Assembly (NCBI RefSeq): GCF_029309905.1
Contig: NZ_JARBJP010000001.1
Location: 620,001-684,000 of the forward strand
DNA length: 64,000 bases
DNA from: Brytella acorum
GTDB taxonomy: Bacteria; Pseudomonadota; Alphaproteobacteria; Acetobacterales; Acetobacteraceae
Direction of reading: 5' to 3'
The position numbers and the translations under genes are program-made. Shown here one piece after another: positions 9,814 through 17,931 of this stretch. Under the pieces are notes generated by a model. It was not told the origin of the DNA. It was given only the letters and a program-made list of their open reading frames with translations, and ran no database searches. The stretch's first letter is position 1, and every line of letters starts with the position of its first letter.

Positions 9814-10528
9814 GGCTTTCCGGTTCCGAGGGCATGACCCTTTCGACGCGCCCGGTCTGATCCTCACGCAGGATATAACCCCGTCCCCAGACCGTCGTGA
9901 TCAGATTGCCAGCGCCTTTTTGCTGGAGCTTCCGACGGAGCTTGCAGATGAAGACATCGATGATCTTCATTTCCGGCTCGTCAATGCCGCCATACAGATG
10001 GTTGAGAAACGCATCCTTGGTGAGAACGCTGCCCCGGCGCAGGACAAGCAGTTCGAGGATCGCGTATTCCTTGCCGGTGAGATGGACGGCATCCCCGCTG
10101 ACATAGGCCTGTTTCGCGTTAAGATCGATCTGTAGCGGGCCGATATGAACCTGCGCCGTGCTGAGGCCGCGTGAGCGGCGCAGAATGGCCTGTAGACGCG
10201 CAATCAGTTCAGCCGTGTCGAAAGGACGCGTCATGTAGTCGTCCGCGCCCACGGCGAACGCCTTGATCTTGGCCTGGGGCCGCGAAAGACTCGTCAGGAC
10301 AAGAATTGGCGTGTTGACGCGTGCCTGACGGACTTCCCGGATGACGCTGTAACCTTCGATATCGTCCAGCGTCAGCTCAAGGATGGCGACGTCGTAATCG
10401 TAATGCCGGAGAATTTCGACGGCTTCACGTCCCGAGGTTGTATGATCAACCGTGAAACCATTGTTACGCATGATCTGAAGAAGATTGGTGGCGGCACGGA
10501 GATCGTTATCGACGAGAAGAATGCGCAT
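9803..10528 (-). CDS. ctrA: CtrA-type response regulator with altered receiver
   Basis: The 241-residue OmpR-class protein matches CtrA, the alphaproteobacterial regulator of cell cycle and motility. The winged-helix half (about residues 125-232) keeps the CtrA hallmarks LTGKEYAILELL, FLNHLYGG, DVFICKLRRKL and TVWGRGY. The receiver does not keep the phosphorylation set. Residue 51, normally the phosphoacceptor Asp, is Glu (codon 10376-10378). The conserved Lys before Pro-Phe is Arg101 (10226-10228), and the second acidic-pocket residue is Asn8 (10505-10507); Asp7 and Thr79 remain. I infer a regulator that is constitutively active or controlled without phosphate. It is divergent from fliI, with CtrA-like sites between. 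Identity is firm from the DNA-binding half; the regulatory inference needs testing. Confidence 0.9.
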   Translation of the reverse strand: MRILLVDNDLRAATNLLQIMRNNGFTVDHTTSGREAVEILRHYDYDVAILELTLDDIEGYSVIREVRQARVNTPILVLTSLSRPQAKIKAFAVGADDYMTRPFDTAELIARLQAILRRSRGLSTAQVHIGPLQIDLNAKQAYVSGDAVHLTGKEYAILELLVLRRGSVLTKDAFLNHLYGGIDEPEMKIIDVFICKLRRKLQQKGAGNLITTVWGRGYILREDQTGRVERVMPSEPESLTA

Positions 10529-10581
10529 TTCGGCAACCCCAGAGTTCGTTGATGATTAGTTACCACCCAGGGTTGTGCTTA

Positions 10582-10589
10582 TCAACCAT
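10582..10589 (+). promoter_or_regulatory. CtrA half-site-like octamer
   Basis: TCAACCAT differs by one base from the CtrA half-site TTAACCAT. It lies 54 bases upstream of the ctrA start, in the shared ctrA-fliI promoter region. A single octamer is weak evidence alone; the second near-match 42 bases away raises its value. Confidence 0.35.
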
Positions 10590-10630
10590 AAATATCTTAT
10601 GGGATGCAACTTTGTGAATTTCCGCATCTG

Positions 10631-10645
10631 TTAACCCTCTGGTAA
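10631..10645 (+). promoter_or_regulatory. CtrA-box-like site before fliI
   Basis: TTAA-N7-GTAA matches the CtrA consensus TTAA-N7-TTAA at seven of eight specified positions. It ends 23 bases before the fliI ATG. Its position in the ctrA-fliI intergenic space fits direct control of flagellar export genes, autoregulation of ctrA, or both. Confidence 0.45.
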
Positions 10646-10668
10646 GTGCTCGGGGATAGCTTCTCATC

Positions 10669-12060
10669 ATGGAAAATGCCGATCCCGTCTCTTCTGAAAT
10701 CGACCCTCTGGAGGCGCTTCTCATTGAGGTTCAGGCGTTCAGTCCCTGCGATATCATCGGAAATGTCCATGAAATATCAGGGCTTTGCGTCTCTGTTCGC
10801 GGGTTGAACGCCTTCGTGACCATTGGCGACCGTGTAACGCTCAACCCGAGTGGAGGAGAGCCTGTTCGCGCGGAGGTTGTGGGATTTAAGGACGACGAGG
10901 CGCGCCTGATGACGTTTAGCACGCTGGATGGTGTCGGGCCGGGCACGGAAGCTGTTTTCCCGTTTCGCAAGGAACGCGGTACAAGATCACTGAACGTCGA
11001 TGACACATGGTTGGGACGGGTCATCGACCCGCTGGGCAAACCGATTGACGGGCGCGGCCTGCTCGTGCCCGGGCTGTATCCGAAGCCTCTGAGGGCGGCG
11101 CCGCCCTTGGCGACGCAGCGTGCGAGGCTTGGGCCGCGCATCAGTCTTGGAGTACGCGCGCTGGACGTTTTTACGACCTGTCGCGAAGGACAGCGGCTTG
11201 GACTTTTCGCGGGATCCGGCGTTGGAAAATCAACATTGCTTTCAATGCTCGCACGGCAGGCCGATTGCGATGTCGCCGTGATCGCGCTTGTTGGAGAACG
11301 AGGACGTGAAGTTCGCGAGTTCATCGAAGACGATCTGGGGCCTGAGGGACTGAAGCGAAGCGTTGTCGTGATCGCCACGTCGGATACGCCACCGCTTATG
11401 CGCCGCGAGGCGCCTTACGCGGCGATGACGATTGCCGAATATTTTCGCGATCAGGGAAAATCCGTCCTTCTCCTGATGGACAGCGTCACGCGTTTTTGTC
11501 TCGCATTGCGCGAAATCGGTCTATCCGTGGGTGAGGCTCCCGCGACCAGGGGATATCCGCCTTCGGTTTTTGCTGAACTTCCGATGCTGCTGGAACGTGC
11601 TGGACCGGGCGCCGTGATGCCGGAGACGGGAAAAGCCGGTTTCATCACGGCGTTGTTTACAGTTCTCGTCGAGGGAGATGATACAAACGAGCCCGTCTCG
11701 GACGCCGTGCGCGGGATTCTGGACGGACACGTGGTGATGGATCGGCGTATCGCCGAAGAAGGGCGTTATCCGGCGATAGACGTGTTGCGGTCGCTCTCCC
11801 GTGCGGTGCCAGGATGTAACTCCGCGCAGGAAAATGCCCTGACCAGACGAGCGCGGGCTTTGATGGCCAGCTATGAGGGTATGATCGATATGATTCGCCT
11901 GGGCGCCTACAAGCAGGGAACAGATCCGTCGGTCGATGAAGCCATACGTTTGATGCCCGGTCTTACGGCACTTCTCAGCCAGGAGAAAACGGAGGCGTCG
12001 ACGCTTGTGGAAGGATTTGCAAAACTGGGCGCTTTATTCGGTGAGGAACTGCCGTTGTGA
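10669..12060 (+). CDS. fliI: Flagellar type III export ATPase FliI
   Basis: FliI is the ATPase that helps feed flagellar substrates into the export gate. The 463-residue protein has the F1-like Walker A block AGSGVGKSTLLSML near residues 181-194, ALVGERGREVREF, the Walker B segment VLLLMDSVTRFC and the ATRGYPPSVF motif characteristic of FliI/SctN ATPases. This separates it from F1 beta subunits. It shares four bases (GTGA) with fliJ. No other flagellar genes are in the window. The divergent ctrA gene and CtrA-like sites suggest where it is regulated. Confidence 0.95.
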   Translation: MENADPVSSEIDPLEALLIEVQAFSPCDIIGNVHEISGLCVSVRGLNAFVTIGDRVTLNPSGGEPVRAEVVGFKDDEARLMTFSTLDGVGPGTEAVFPFRKERGTRSLNVDDTWLGRVIDPLGKPIDGRGLLVPGLYPKPLRAAPPLATQRARLGPRISLGVRALDVFTTCREGQRLGLFAGSGVGKSTLLSMLARQADCDVAVIALVGERGREVREFIEDDLGPEGLKRSVVVIATSDTPPLMRREAPYAAMTIAEYFRDQGKSVLLLMDSVTRFCLALREIGLSVGEAPATRGYPPSVFAELPMLLERAGPGAVMPETGKAGFITALFTVLVEGDDTNEPVSDAVRGILDGHVVMDRRIAEEGRYPAIDVLRSLSRAVPGCNSAQENALTRRARALMASYEGMIDMIRLGAYKQGTDPSVDEAIRLMPGLTALLSQEKTEASTLVEGFAKLGALFGEELPL

Positions 12061-12479
12061 CACGTTCTCCGCTACAGACGCTTCTGAGGTTGCGTCGACA
12101 GGAACAGGAAGAAGCGGAGCGGGGACTGGCTGCCGCGATCGCACGGGAACGGGAGGCGAGTGAAGCCGTCCGCCATGCCGAGCGATATTTCCTCGAACAG
12201 GAAAATTTTGTTTCGAGCCCAGAATGTGACGATCTGGCTGTCGAGGCATTTGCCCGCTGGATACCGCGCGGTCGCGCGGCGATCCAGGCTGCACAAACCG
12301 AGGAAGAGCGGGCGGGTCTGGATCGCGCTGTCGCACAGGCTGCCATGATCAGTGCGCGCGCAGCATTCAAGGCGGTCGAGACGCTCGACGCACGACGTCA
12401 GAAGGAAGCGCGTCTGGAAGCCCAGAGGCGTGAGCAGAACGAGAACGACGATCTGGCGAACAGGCCGCCGCCCTTCTGA
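12057..12479 (+). CDS. fliJ: FliJ-like flagellar export chaperone
   Basis: The 140-residue protein is almost entirely charged helix (Glu/Arg/Ala/Gln rich) and is predicted to form an antiparallel coiled coil, as in FliJ, which sits in the FliI hexamer and escorts export chaperones. The N-terminal SPLQTLLRLRRQEQEEAE fits the weakly conserved FliJ start. The main evidence is its position: the GTG start overlaps the fliI stop, so the two are translationally coupled. Sequence conservation in FliJ is low, so the call rests on size, helix pattern and context. Confidence 0.75.
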   Translation: MTRSPLQTLLRLRRQEQEEAERGLAAAIAREREASEAVRHAERYFLEQENFVSSPECDDLAVEAFARWIPRGRAAIQAAQTEEERAGLDRAVAQAAMISARAAFKAVETLDARRQKEARLEAQRREQNENDDLANRPPPF

Positions 12480-12507
12480 AAGACGGCCGTGAACCGGAAA
12501 AGGGCGC

Positions 12508-12930
12508 TCAGCTTTCCTCCGGCTCTGTAATGCTCAGTATATGCCGGATGTGCTCCCGAGTGCCGATAACGGCGCAGACGACCGGATGCGCGATATCGCG
12601 CACAAATACGATGTGGACGTCGCCGTTCTCCTCGAAAAAATCGCTGGGACAGATGAAGAGGCCGGGAGCCGCGTCGGGCTTTTGAGTGGCGACCGTCTCT
12701 GCCGCATGCGTCATGAGATGACGTGTCGCCTTTTCAACGGCGAGTTGAAGTTCTGGGAGTCCGAGTGAAGGATGGCATTCATGTAAGTCCAGCCATCCTT
12801 CCTGCGTCAGGAAAACCGGCACGCCGTCAGGCGATGTTTCACGTTCCGCGCGCACCAGAACGCCGCTTTGTGCCAGCGTGATGATATCAAGGGCGGGAAG
12901 GCGCGTGGGATCCAGAGTGAGCGCGTTCAT
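12508..12930 (-). CDS. Uncharacterised 140-residue protein
   Basis: I do not recognise this protein. It has no signal peptide or membrane segment and looks soluble, mixed alpha/beta and acidic (ends ITEPEES). One Cys lies in the segment GLFICPSDFFEENG, with another in HPVVCAVIG. The ATG at 12930 overlaps the stop of the upstream gene in an ATGA, making it the last gene of a three-gene minus-strand unit that begins with an M29 aminopeptidase. It is convergent with fliJ, 28 bases away. Coupling and normal base composition argue that it is a real gene. Confidence 0.65.
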   Translation of the reverse strand: MNALTLDPTRLPALDIITLAQSGVLVRAERETSPDGVPVFLTQEGWLDLHECHPSLGLPELQLAVEKATRHLMTHAAETVATQKPDAAPGLFICPSDFFEENGDVHIVFVRDIAHPVVCAVIGTREHIRHILSITEPEES

Positions 12931-13493
12931 TGTGCAGGTTGCTGCCCCTGCTGTTGAGGTGGCGTTCCCATCGCTTCCATCAGCTTCGTGACGTCTTCGG
13001 GATGCTCATGAAACAGCTTCACGTTTGCAGGATCCGGAGACGGAATTTCGGCTGGAAGCTTCTGTCCGTTCGTGGCGGCGAGTGTCATTCCGAAGGCTGT
13101 CATGCCCATGACGAATGTTTCTGGCGTAAAGCCCTGTTGCGACAGGATCTGTTCGACGCCGGGCGTGTCGCGCATGGCCGCGATAGTTTGCTGAAGGGAC
13201 AGACCCGTGGAATTGGGAGGCTGGATACCAGCTTCAGAGAGGTTTTGCAGGGTTTGGCGGGCGCGGGGCATGAAGTTCGCAGGCAATGGATAACGCATGC
13301 CCGCCGTGATGTCCGCGCGCATCTGAGGCGGTATCTGTTGTGCCGGCGCCTGTTGCTGCGGCATGCCTCCGGGGGGTGGAGCCTCTGGATAGCCGGTTGT
13401 CGGGTAGCCGTTAACGTCCTGCGCAAAAGCTGGCGTGACCAGCGTCGTCGGCGTGAGCGCCGCGCACAGCCACAGGATTCTCTTTATCGTCAT
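12927..13493 (-). CDS. Uncharacterised Pro/Gln-rich exported protein
   Basis: The product, about 188 residues, starts with a Sec-type signal peptide (basic MTIKR, hydrophobic core, cleavage near AFAQ). Next come a Pro/Gln-rich stretch (APPPGGMPQQQAPAQQIPP) and a helical domain, ending in a Gln-rich tail. I cannot assign a function. The ATG at 13493 is chosen because it overlaps the aminopeptidase stop (ATGA at 13490-13493); an in-frame ATG at 13502 is the alternative. It is coupled in turn to the downstream 140-residue gene. The export signal suggests a periplasmic or surface role. Confidence 0.7.
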   Translation of the reverse strand: MTIKRILWLCAALTPTTLVTPAFAQDVNGYPTTGYPEAPPPGGMPQQQAPAQQIPPQMRADITAGMRYPLPANFMPRARQTLQNLSEAGIQPPNSTGLSLQQTIAAMRDTPGVEQILSQQGFTPETFVMGMTAFGMTLAATNGQKLPAEIPSPDPANVKLFHEHPEDVTKLMEAMGTPPQQQGQQPAQ

Positions 13494-14743
13494 TTGACCC
13501 ATTCTCCACCGCGCATGAGCGGCGTTTCGTTTCCGTCGCGATCCCGTCCGTCGACCGATATATCACCCGAGCCAATCATCCAGTCGATATGGATGAGACT
13601 CTCATTGGCGCCGCGTGCGTTCAGACCCACGGCGTCCAGACCCTCGGTGTCGAACATGCATTTGGAGTAAGCCTGCCCCAGCGCGATATGGCTTGCGGCG
13701 TTCTCATCAAACAGCGTGTTGCGGAACAGGATGCCGGTTCGGGAAATCGGAGACGAATGCGGCACCAGGGCGACTTCGCCAATGCGTGCGGCGCCTTCAT
13801 CCGTATCCAGAATACGGCGGAGTACGTCTTCGCCCTTCGAAGCATGCGCTTCCACGATCCGACCGCCTTCGAACCGTACCTGAATATCGTCGATCAGGGT
13901 GCCCTGATGGAAAAGCGGCTTCGTGCTGCGCGCCGTGCCTTCGACACGGCGGCAATGCGGTGTCGTGAAGACTTCTTCGGTCGGAATGTTCGGATTGCAT
14001 TCGATGCCGCTGGTCGTCAGTTCCGAACCTCCCGCCCACGCGTGGCCGTCCGCGAGACCGACGACCAGATCCGTGCCCGGCCCGCTGAAATGCAGGGCGT
14101 GGAAGCGCGCATCGTTAAGATATTTCGAAAAGGTATGAAGGCGGGCGTTATGAGCCTGCCATTCTGCGACCGGATCCGGGGCTTTGACCCGGGAAGCTTC
14201 GAAGATTGCATCCCATAAGCGTCTCTGAGCTTCCTCGGGAGATAATGCGGGAAAGACCTGCTGCGCCCATGCGGCGCCCGCATAGGCGACGATGTTCCAG
14301 TTGGTGGCGAAAGCCGTGATGACTTCCATTGCGGGCCGGCCCGCAGCGGAGGCCGAACGATTCGCCCTCGCAACGCGCGCGGGAGCCTGGTCTTTCAGCA
14401 GTGTCGGATCGGCGCCCGTGATGGCCATTCGGGCCGCACCGTTTCGGTAGGCGTGCGCCATACCGTCCGACAGCCACCCGGTCGCCGTATCAAGAGCTGC
14501 GTCGGACGCATGCTGGAATCGCAAGAGCGTGGTCTCGTCGTCTGTATAAAACGGACTGACGAGGCTCGCGCCACGGCGATAGGCATGTTCGGTGATGCGT
14601 CGCACGAGCGGGACCGCTTCAAGCGGGGCGGTGATGATGAGTTGCTGGCCTTCTTGCAGATTCAGGCCGACCTGAACGGCGACTTGCGCCAGTTTGTCGA
14701 GCAGATCAGCATTCGGACTTATGGGCGGCAGGTGAGGGGACAT
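13490..14743 (-). CDS. M29-family aminopeptidase
   Basis: The 417-residue protein matches the M29 (AmpS/thermophilic aminopeptidase) family of dinuclear metallopeptidases, which remove N-terminal residues from peptides in the cytoplasm. Recognisable blocks are the LNLQEGQQLIITAP start, CNPNIPTEEVFTTP with metal-binding Glu, IGEVALVP with a second Glu, HIALGQAY and the C-terminal SLIHIDWMIGS with His and Asp ligands. It heads a unit with two uncharacterised genes, each overlapping the previous one by ATGA. No signal peptide is seen. Confidence 0.88.
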   Translation of the reverse strand: MSPHLPPISPNADLLDKLAQVAVQVGLNLQEGQQLIITAPLEAVPLVRRITEHAYRRGASLVSPFYTDDETTLLRFQHASDAALDTATGWLSDGMAHAYRNGAARMAITGADPTLLKDQAPARVARANRSASAAGRPAMEVITAFATNWNIVAYAGAAWAQQVFPALSPEEAQRRLWDAIFEASRVKAPDPVAEWQAHNARLHTFSKYLNDARFHALHFSGPGTDLVVGLADGHAWAGGSELTTSGIECNPNIPTEEVFTTPHCRRVEGTARSTKPLFHQGTLIDDIQVRFEGGRIVEAHASKGEDVLRRILDTDEGAARIGEVALVPHSSPISRTGILFRNTLFDENAASHIALGQAYSKCMFDTEGLDAVGLNARGANESLIHIDWMIGSGDISVDGRDRDGNETPLMRGGEWVK

Positions 14744-14882
14744 GAACGGCTTCCCGGAAAAGAACGTTCTCTCAACCTGTTACGGTTGAGGGAACGTTGC
14801 AAGAGGTGGCCAATGGCAGATCGCGAAACTGGATGGAGTTCCATCCCTCTGTTTGCGACATCTCCTGCACGAGCCACGGAAA

Positions 14883-15170
14883 TCAGGTGTGAAAACTTGT
14901 GACGCGGCGGGGGCGGCGCGAAGCGGACGGCCTCTCGTTCTCGGTTCGCGAAGGCGCTTCGGTCGCTGCCTCGGCCTTTTTGCGGGCGGCGATGCGCAGT
15001 TCGGTCTGCAATTCCGTGATCCGGCGCTGCACGCTTTCACGCAGTGCCGGTGCCGTATGCGACTTCATGTTCGCAAGTGTTTCCTTGAGGTCGCGAAGCT
15101 GTTTCTCTTTTTCCGCAAGATTGCGGCGGATCGGCTGGTTGTCGGAAATCTGTCCGTGAAATGCACGCAT
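14883..15170 (-). CDS. Small coiled-coil protein, uncharacterised
   Basis: This is a possible 95-residue gene. The central part (about residues 18-70) is a heptad-like Leu/Glu/Lys/Arg-rich helix, for example NLAEKEKQLRDLKETLANMK; the tail is basic and disordered. There is no signal peptide and no family I recognise. The ribosome site is weak (GGA about nine bases before the ATG). It lies alone between the aminopeptidase and hisC. The coiled-coil pattern favours a real gene, but other frames are also open in this GC-rich stretch. Confidence 0.45.
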   Translation of the reverse strand: MRAFHGQISDNQPIRRNLAEKEKQLRDLKETLANMKSHTAPALRESVQRRITELQTELRIAARKKAEAATEAPSRTENERPSASRRPRRVTSFHT

Positions 15171-15283
15171 GTTTCTGGTCCGTTAGGGGAGACGATAAAA
15201 TGGGCCGCACATCGTCCCCGGCAGGAGAGATGTCTCAGGGATGCTTCGCGGTGATGGCGCAGCGTCTGGCCTGATGGCCCGGT

Positions 15284-16345
15284 TCAGTTGGCGCGGATAT
15301 CGTCGATCGCCGTCAGCAGACGGTCGGAATCGCGATCCGTACCAATGGTGATGCGCAGCCAGTCCTCGATGCGCGGATGACTCAGGCGACGGACGATAAT
15401 GTCGCGTTCGCGCAGAAGTCGCTGCAGATTCACGGCTGAGTGGTCTTCATGATGCACGAGGATAAAATTCGCGCAAGATGGAAGCACCTGAAAGCCGCGG
15501 TCTTTCAGCGCTTCTGCCAGGGCATCGCGCGTCGCAACGACTCGCGCCGTTGTTTCCATGAGCCATGCCGCATCCTCGATGGCGGCTGCGGCGCCGGCCT
15601 GGGCGAGCCGATCAAGCGGATAGGAGTTGAAGCTGTCCTTGATCCGGGTCAGGCCATCGATCAGATCGGGATGGCCGACGGCATAGCCGACGCGCAGGCC
15701 CGCAAACGCACGCGATTTGGAGACGGTCTGGACGACGAGGATATTGTCATGGCGTTCCGTAAGGGACATGGCCGAACTGGCGCCAAAGTCGACATAGGCT
15801 TCGTCCACGATGATCGTGCAGTCCGGCTGAGACCGTGCCAGCCATTCGATCTGCTCGAGTGGCAGCGCAATGCCGGTGTTGGCGTTGGGATTGGCAATCG
15901 CGATGCCGCCACATGGCGCTACATAATCCCGTACGTCGATCGTGAAATCCGACCTGACCGGGATGTTCTGATAGGGTTGGTCGAAAAGCTCGCAATACAC
16001 GGGATAGAAGCCGTATGTGACGTCCGCGAACAGGAGGGGCGCGTCGTCGCGGACCAGGCCACGAAAAGCGTGGGCGAGGACTTCGTCCGAACCGTTTCCA
16101 ACGAAAACACGATCGATCGTCGTGGCGTAACACGCCGCGATCGCCTCTCTCAACGTCAGCGAGGTCGGGTCTGGATAGAGGCGCAGACTGTCGTCGCACA
16201 GGGCGCGCATCGCGTCGAGCGCGCGCGGACTCGGGCCGTAGGGCAACTCGTTGGTGTTGAGTTTCAGCAGGTCCAGCGCTTTGGGCTGCTCGCCCGGAAC
16301 GTAAGGATCGAGCGCCGCGACCCGGCGGTTCCATAGGCGACTCAT
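15284..16345 (-). CDS. hisC: Histidinol-phosphate aminotransferase
   Basis: HisC is a PLP-dependent fold-type I transaminase that converts imidazole acetol phosphate and glutamate to histidinol phosphate. The 353-residue protein carries LNTNELPYGPSP, FVGNGSDEVL (phosphate contact), IANPNANTG, DEAYVDFG and the Schiff-base lysine in TVSKSRAFAGLRVGY. Length is normal. Some AAB homologues also accept other imidazole or aromatic substrates, so physiological specificity is inferred. Its ATG overlaps the stop of the upstream ankyrin gene, so the two are translationally coupled. No other his genes are nearby. Confidence 0.93.
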   Translation of the reverse strand: MSRLWNRRVAALDPYVPGEQPKALDLLKLNTNELPYGPSPRALDAMRALCDDSLRLYPDPTSLTLREAIAACYATTIDRVFVGNGSDEVLAHAFRGLVRDDAPLLFADVTYGFYPVYCELFDQPYQNIPVRSDFTIDVRDYVAPCGGIAIANPNANTGIALPLEQIEWLARSQPDCTIIVDEAYVDFGASSAMSLTERHDNILVVQTVSKSRAFAGLRVGYAVGHPDLIDGLTRIKDSFNSYPLDRLAQAGAAAAIEDAAWLMETTARVVATRDALAEALKDRGFQVLPSCANFILVHHEDHSAVNLQRLLRERDIIVRRLSHPRIEDWLRITIGTDRDSDRLLTAIDDIRAN

Positions 16346-16851
16346 GATGCGAGGCGAGCGACCAGCAGATCGGCGCGGCCCTGACCTTCGGCGACGTCGC
16401 GCGGCGACTGACCTTCGGTGTCGATGAAGTCCGGGTCCGCGCCCAGTCGCAGGAGCAGACGCACCATGTCGTCCCGACCGAACATGACGGCAAACATCAA
16501 CGGTGTGCGGCCAACGAGGTTAGGCGCATCAATGGTGGCGCCGAAGCTGGCCAGAAGCCGGGCCAGCTCTTCATTGCCCTTGAAGGCGACGCCCGAGAGC
16601 GCGGTGGCGCCCTTCAGGTCGCGTATGTCCGGGTTCGCGCCGCGCTCGAGGAGCAGGCGTGCCGCATCGATGTTGCCATTATACGTCGCGATGAGAAGTG
16701 CTGTGTAGCCGCGACTGTCCTGCGCATTGATGGCCATATCGGCATCGAGGAACTGGTTGATCAGGTCCAGATCGTTCCGACGCGCGGCATCATGAAACAG
16801 AGATGTAATCTGTTCCTGCGTAAAGGTGCCGGAAGGAGCGGTGTCAGTCAT
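16342..16851 (-). CDS. Ankyrin-repeat protein
   Basis: The product, about 169 residues, consists of about four ankyrin repeats, seen as recurring GYTALLIATYNGNIDAARLL, GATALSGVAFKGNEELARLL and GRTPLMFAVMFGRDDMVRLL units with the TPLxxA and LLLxxGADP signatures. No signal peptide or membrane segment is seen, so a cytoplasmic protein-binding role is likely; the partner is unknown. The stop overlaps the start of hisC (ATGA at 16342-16345). The ATG at 16851 has GAG upstream; an in-frame ATG at 16863 would add four residues. Confidence 0.85.
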   Translation of the reverse strand: MTDTAPSGTFTQEQITSLFHDAARRNDLDLINQFLDADMAINAQDSRGYTALLIATYNGNIDAARLLLERGANPDIRDLKGATALSGVAFKGNEELARLLASFGATIDAPNLVGRTPLMFAVMFGRDDMVRLLLRLGADPDFIDTEGQSPRDVAEGQGRADLLVARLAS

Positions 16852-16905
16852 GGCGCATCTCATGGCGGGTCCGGTGTGGGACGTTTTTACAGAATGGGGG
16901 ATGGT

Positions 16906-17931
16906 TTAGCCGCTCTTTTTGTCATGGCATATGGTCGCTTCTGTAATGGTTCGGGATTCTCCGTTTTCGAGGCACTCGAAAGTCTCGTCCGGCAGCCCGG
17001 CGGCTCGGGTGGCGAGGCGAAGGCGCGCCGCTGGTTCGTCGATACCCTCCTCACTGAGCTGGAACGTGCCGTAATGCATGCCGAACGCATGGCGGGGTGC
17101 GAGGGTCTGGTAGGCTGCGAAGCCTTCTTCGGGATCGGTGTGAGCCCGTCGCATGATCGGGCGCGGCGCATAGGCACCGATCGGCAAAATGGCGATATCG
17201 GGAGAGCCGAGGCGATCGCGGATCATCTGCCAATGGGTGCCGTGTGCGGAATCGCCGGAGAAATAGAGAGTTCCGGCGGGTGTGGAGAAATGAAAGCCGC
17301 CCCACAGCGCCCGGTTGCGGTCGAAGGGTGTGCGGGCGCTGTTGTGGCGCGCGGGCGTGACGGTCACCGTGAGGTCATCGCCGCACATGTGGTTTTGCCA
17401 CCAGTCGAGTTCCACGATCCGCTTCATTCCAGCTTTCCGCAGGAAGCGGGCATTGCCGAGTGGCGTGACGCAGAAGGGAGAATCGCGTCTGGCAAGAAAG
17501 CGCAGTGTGGGAAGATCCAGGTGATCGTAATGGCAATGCGAAATTGCCACGATATCGATCGGTGGCAGATCCGCGAGAGGGATTCCCGGCGGAGTCACGC
17601 GGCGCGGTCCAAAATTGCGGAAGGGAGAACAGCGCTCCGAGAAAACGGGATCCGTCAGAATTCTCAACGGCGGTTTTGCTATGCGTCCAATGCAAAGCAG
17701 GAATGTCGCGTGGTTGATGAAAGTGACGGTGACGGTGCCCGGCGCAGGTGGCGGCGGCAGGGCATGAACGCGCTGCGGGCGGGCGTCCGGCCAGCGAAAG
17801 CGCAGACTGAAAAGCCAGCGCAGGATCGTAAATCGCCGTCGATTACCTGGGGCGGGTTCGTCGGGGAAGGAAAACTGCGGGGGGTTGAAAAACTTCTTGC
17901 CGTCAAAGTGGTTCGGGGCGGGAAATGTCAC
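16906..17931 (-). CDS. Metallo-beta-lactamase-fold hydrolase (NAPE-PLD/UlaG-like)
   Basis: The 341-residue protein contains the metal-binding HxHxDH motif as SHCHYDHLD near residue 135, preceded by TVTFINHATFLL and LTDPVFS. FSGDSAHG and the C-terminal GMHYGTF supply further ligands. The pattern is that of the NAPE-PLD/UlaG (lactonase or phosphodiesterase) branch of the MBL superfamily, commonly found next to an RFxxPxG-like N-terminus. No secretion signal is apparent. The substrate cannot be deduced. It is transcribed divergently from tkt across a 396-base space. Confidence 0.85.
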   Translation of the reverse strand: MTFPAPNHFDGKKFFNPPQFSFPDEPAPGNRRRFTILRWLFSLRFRWPDARPQRVHALPPPPAPGTVTVTFINHATFLLCIGRIAKPPLRILTDPVFSERCSPFRNFGPRRVTPPGIPLADLPPIDIVAISHCHYDHLDLPTLRFLARRDSPFCVTPLGNARFLRKAGMKRIVELDWWQNHMCGDDLTVTVTPARHNSARTPFDRNRALWGGFHFSTPAGTLYFSGDSAHGTHWQMIRDRLGSPDIAILPIGAYAPRPIMRRAHTDPEEGFAAYQTLAPRHAFGMHYGTFQLSEEGIDEPAARLRLATRAAGLPDETFECLENGESRTITEATICHDKKSG

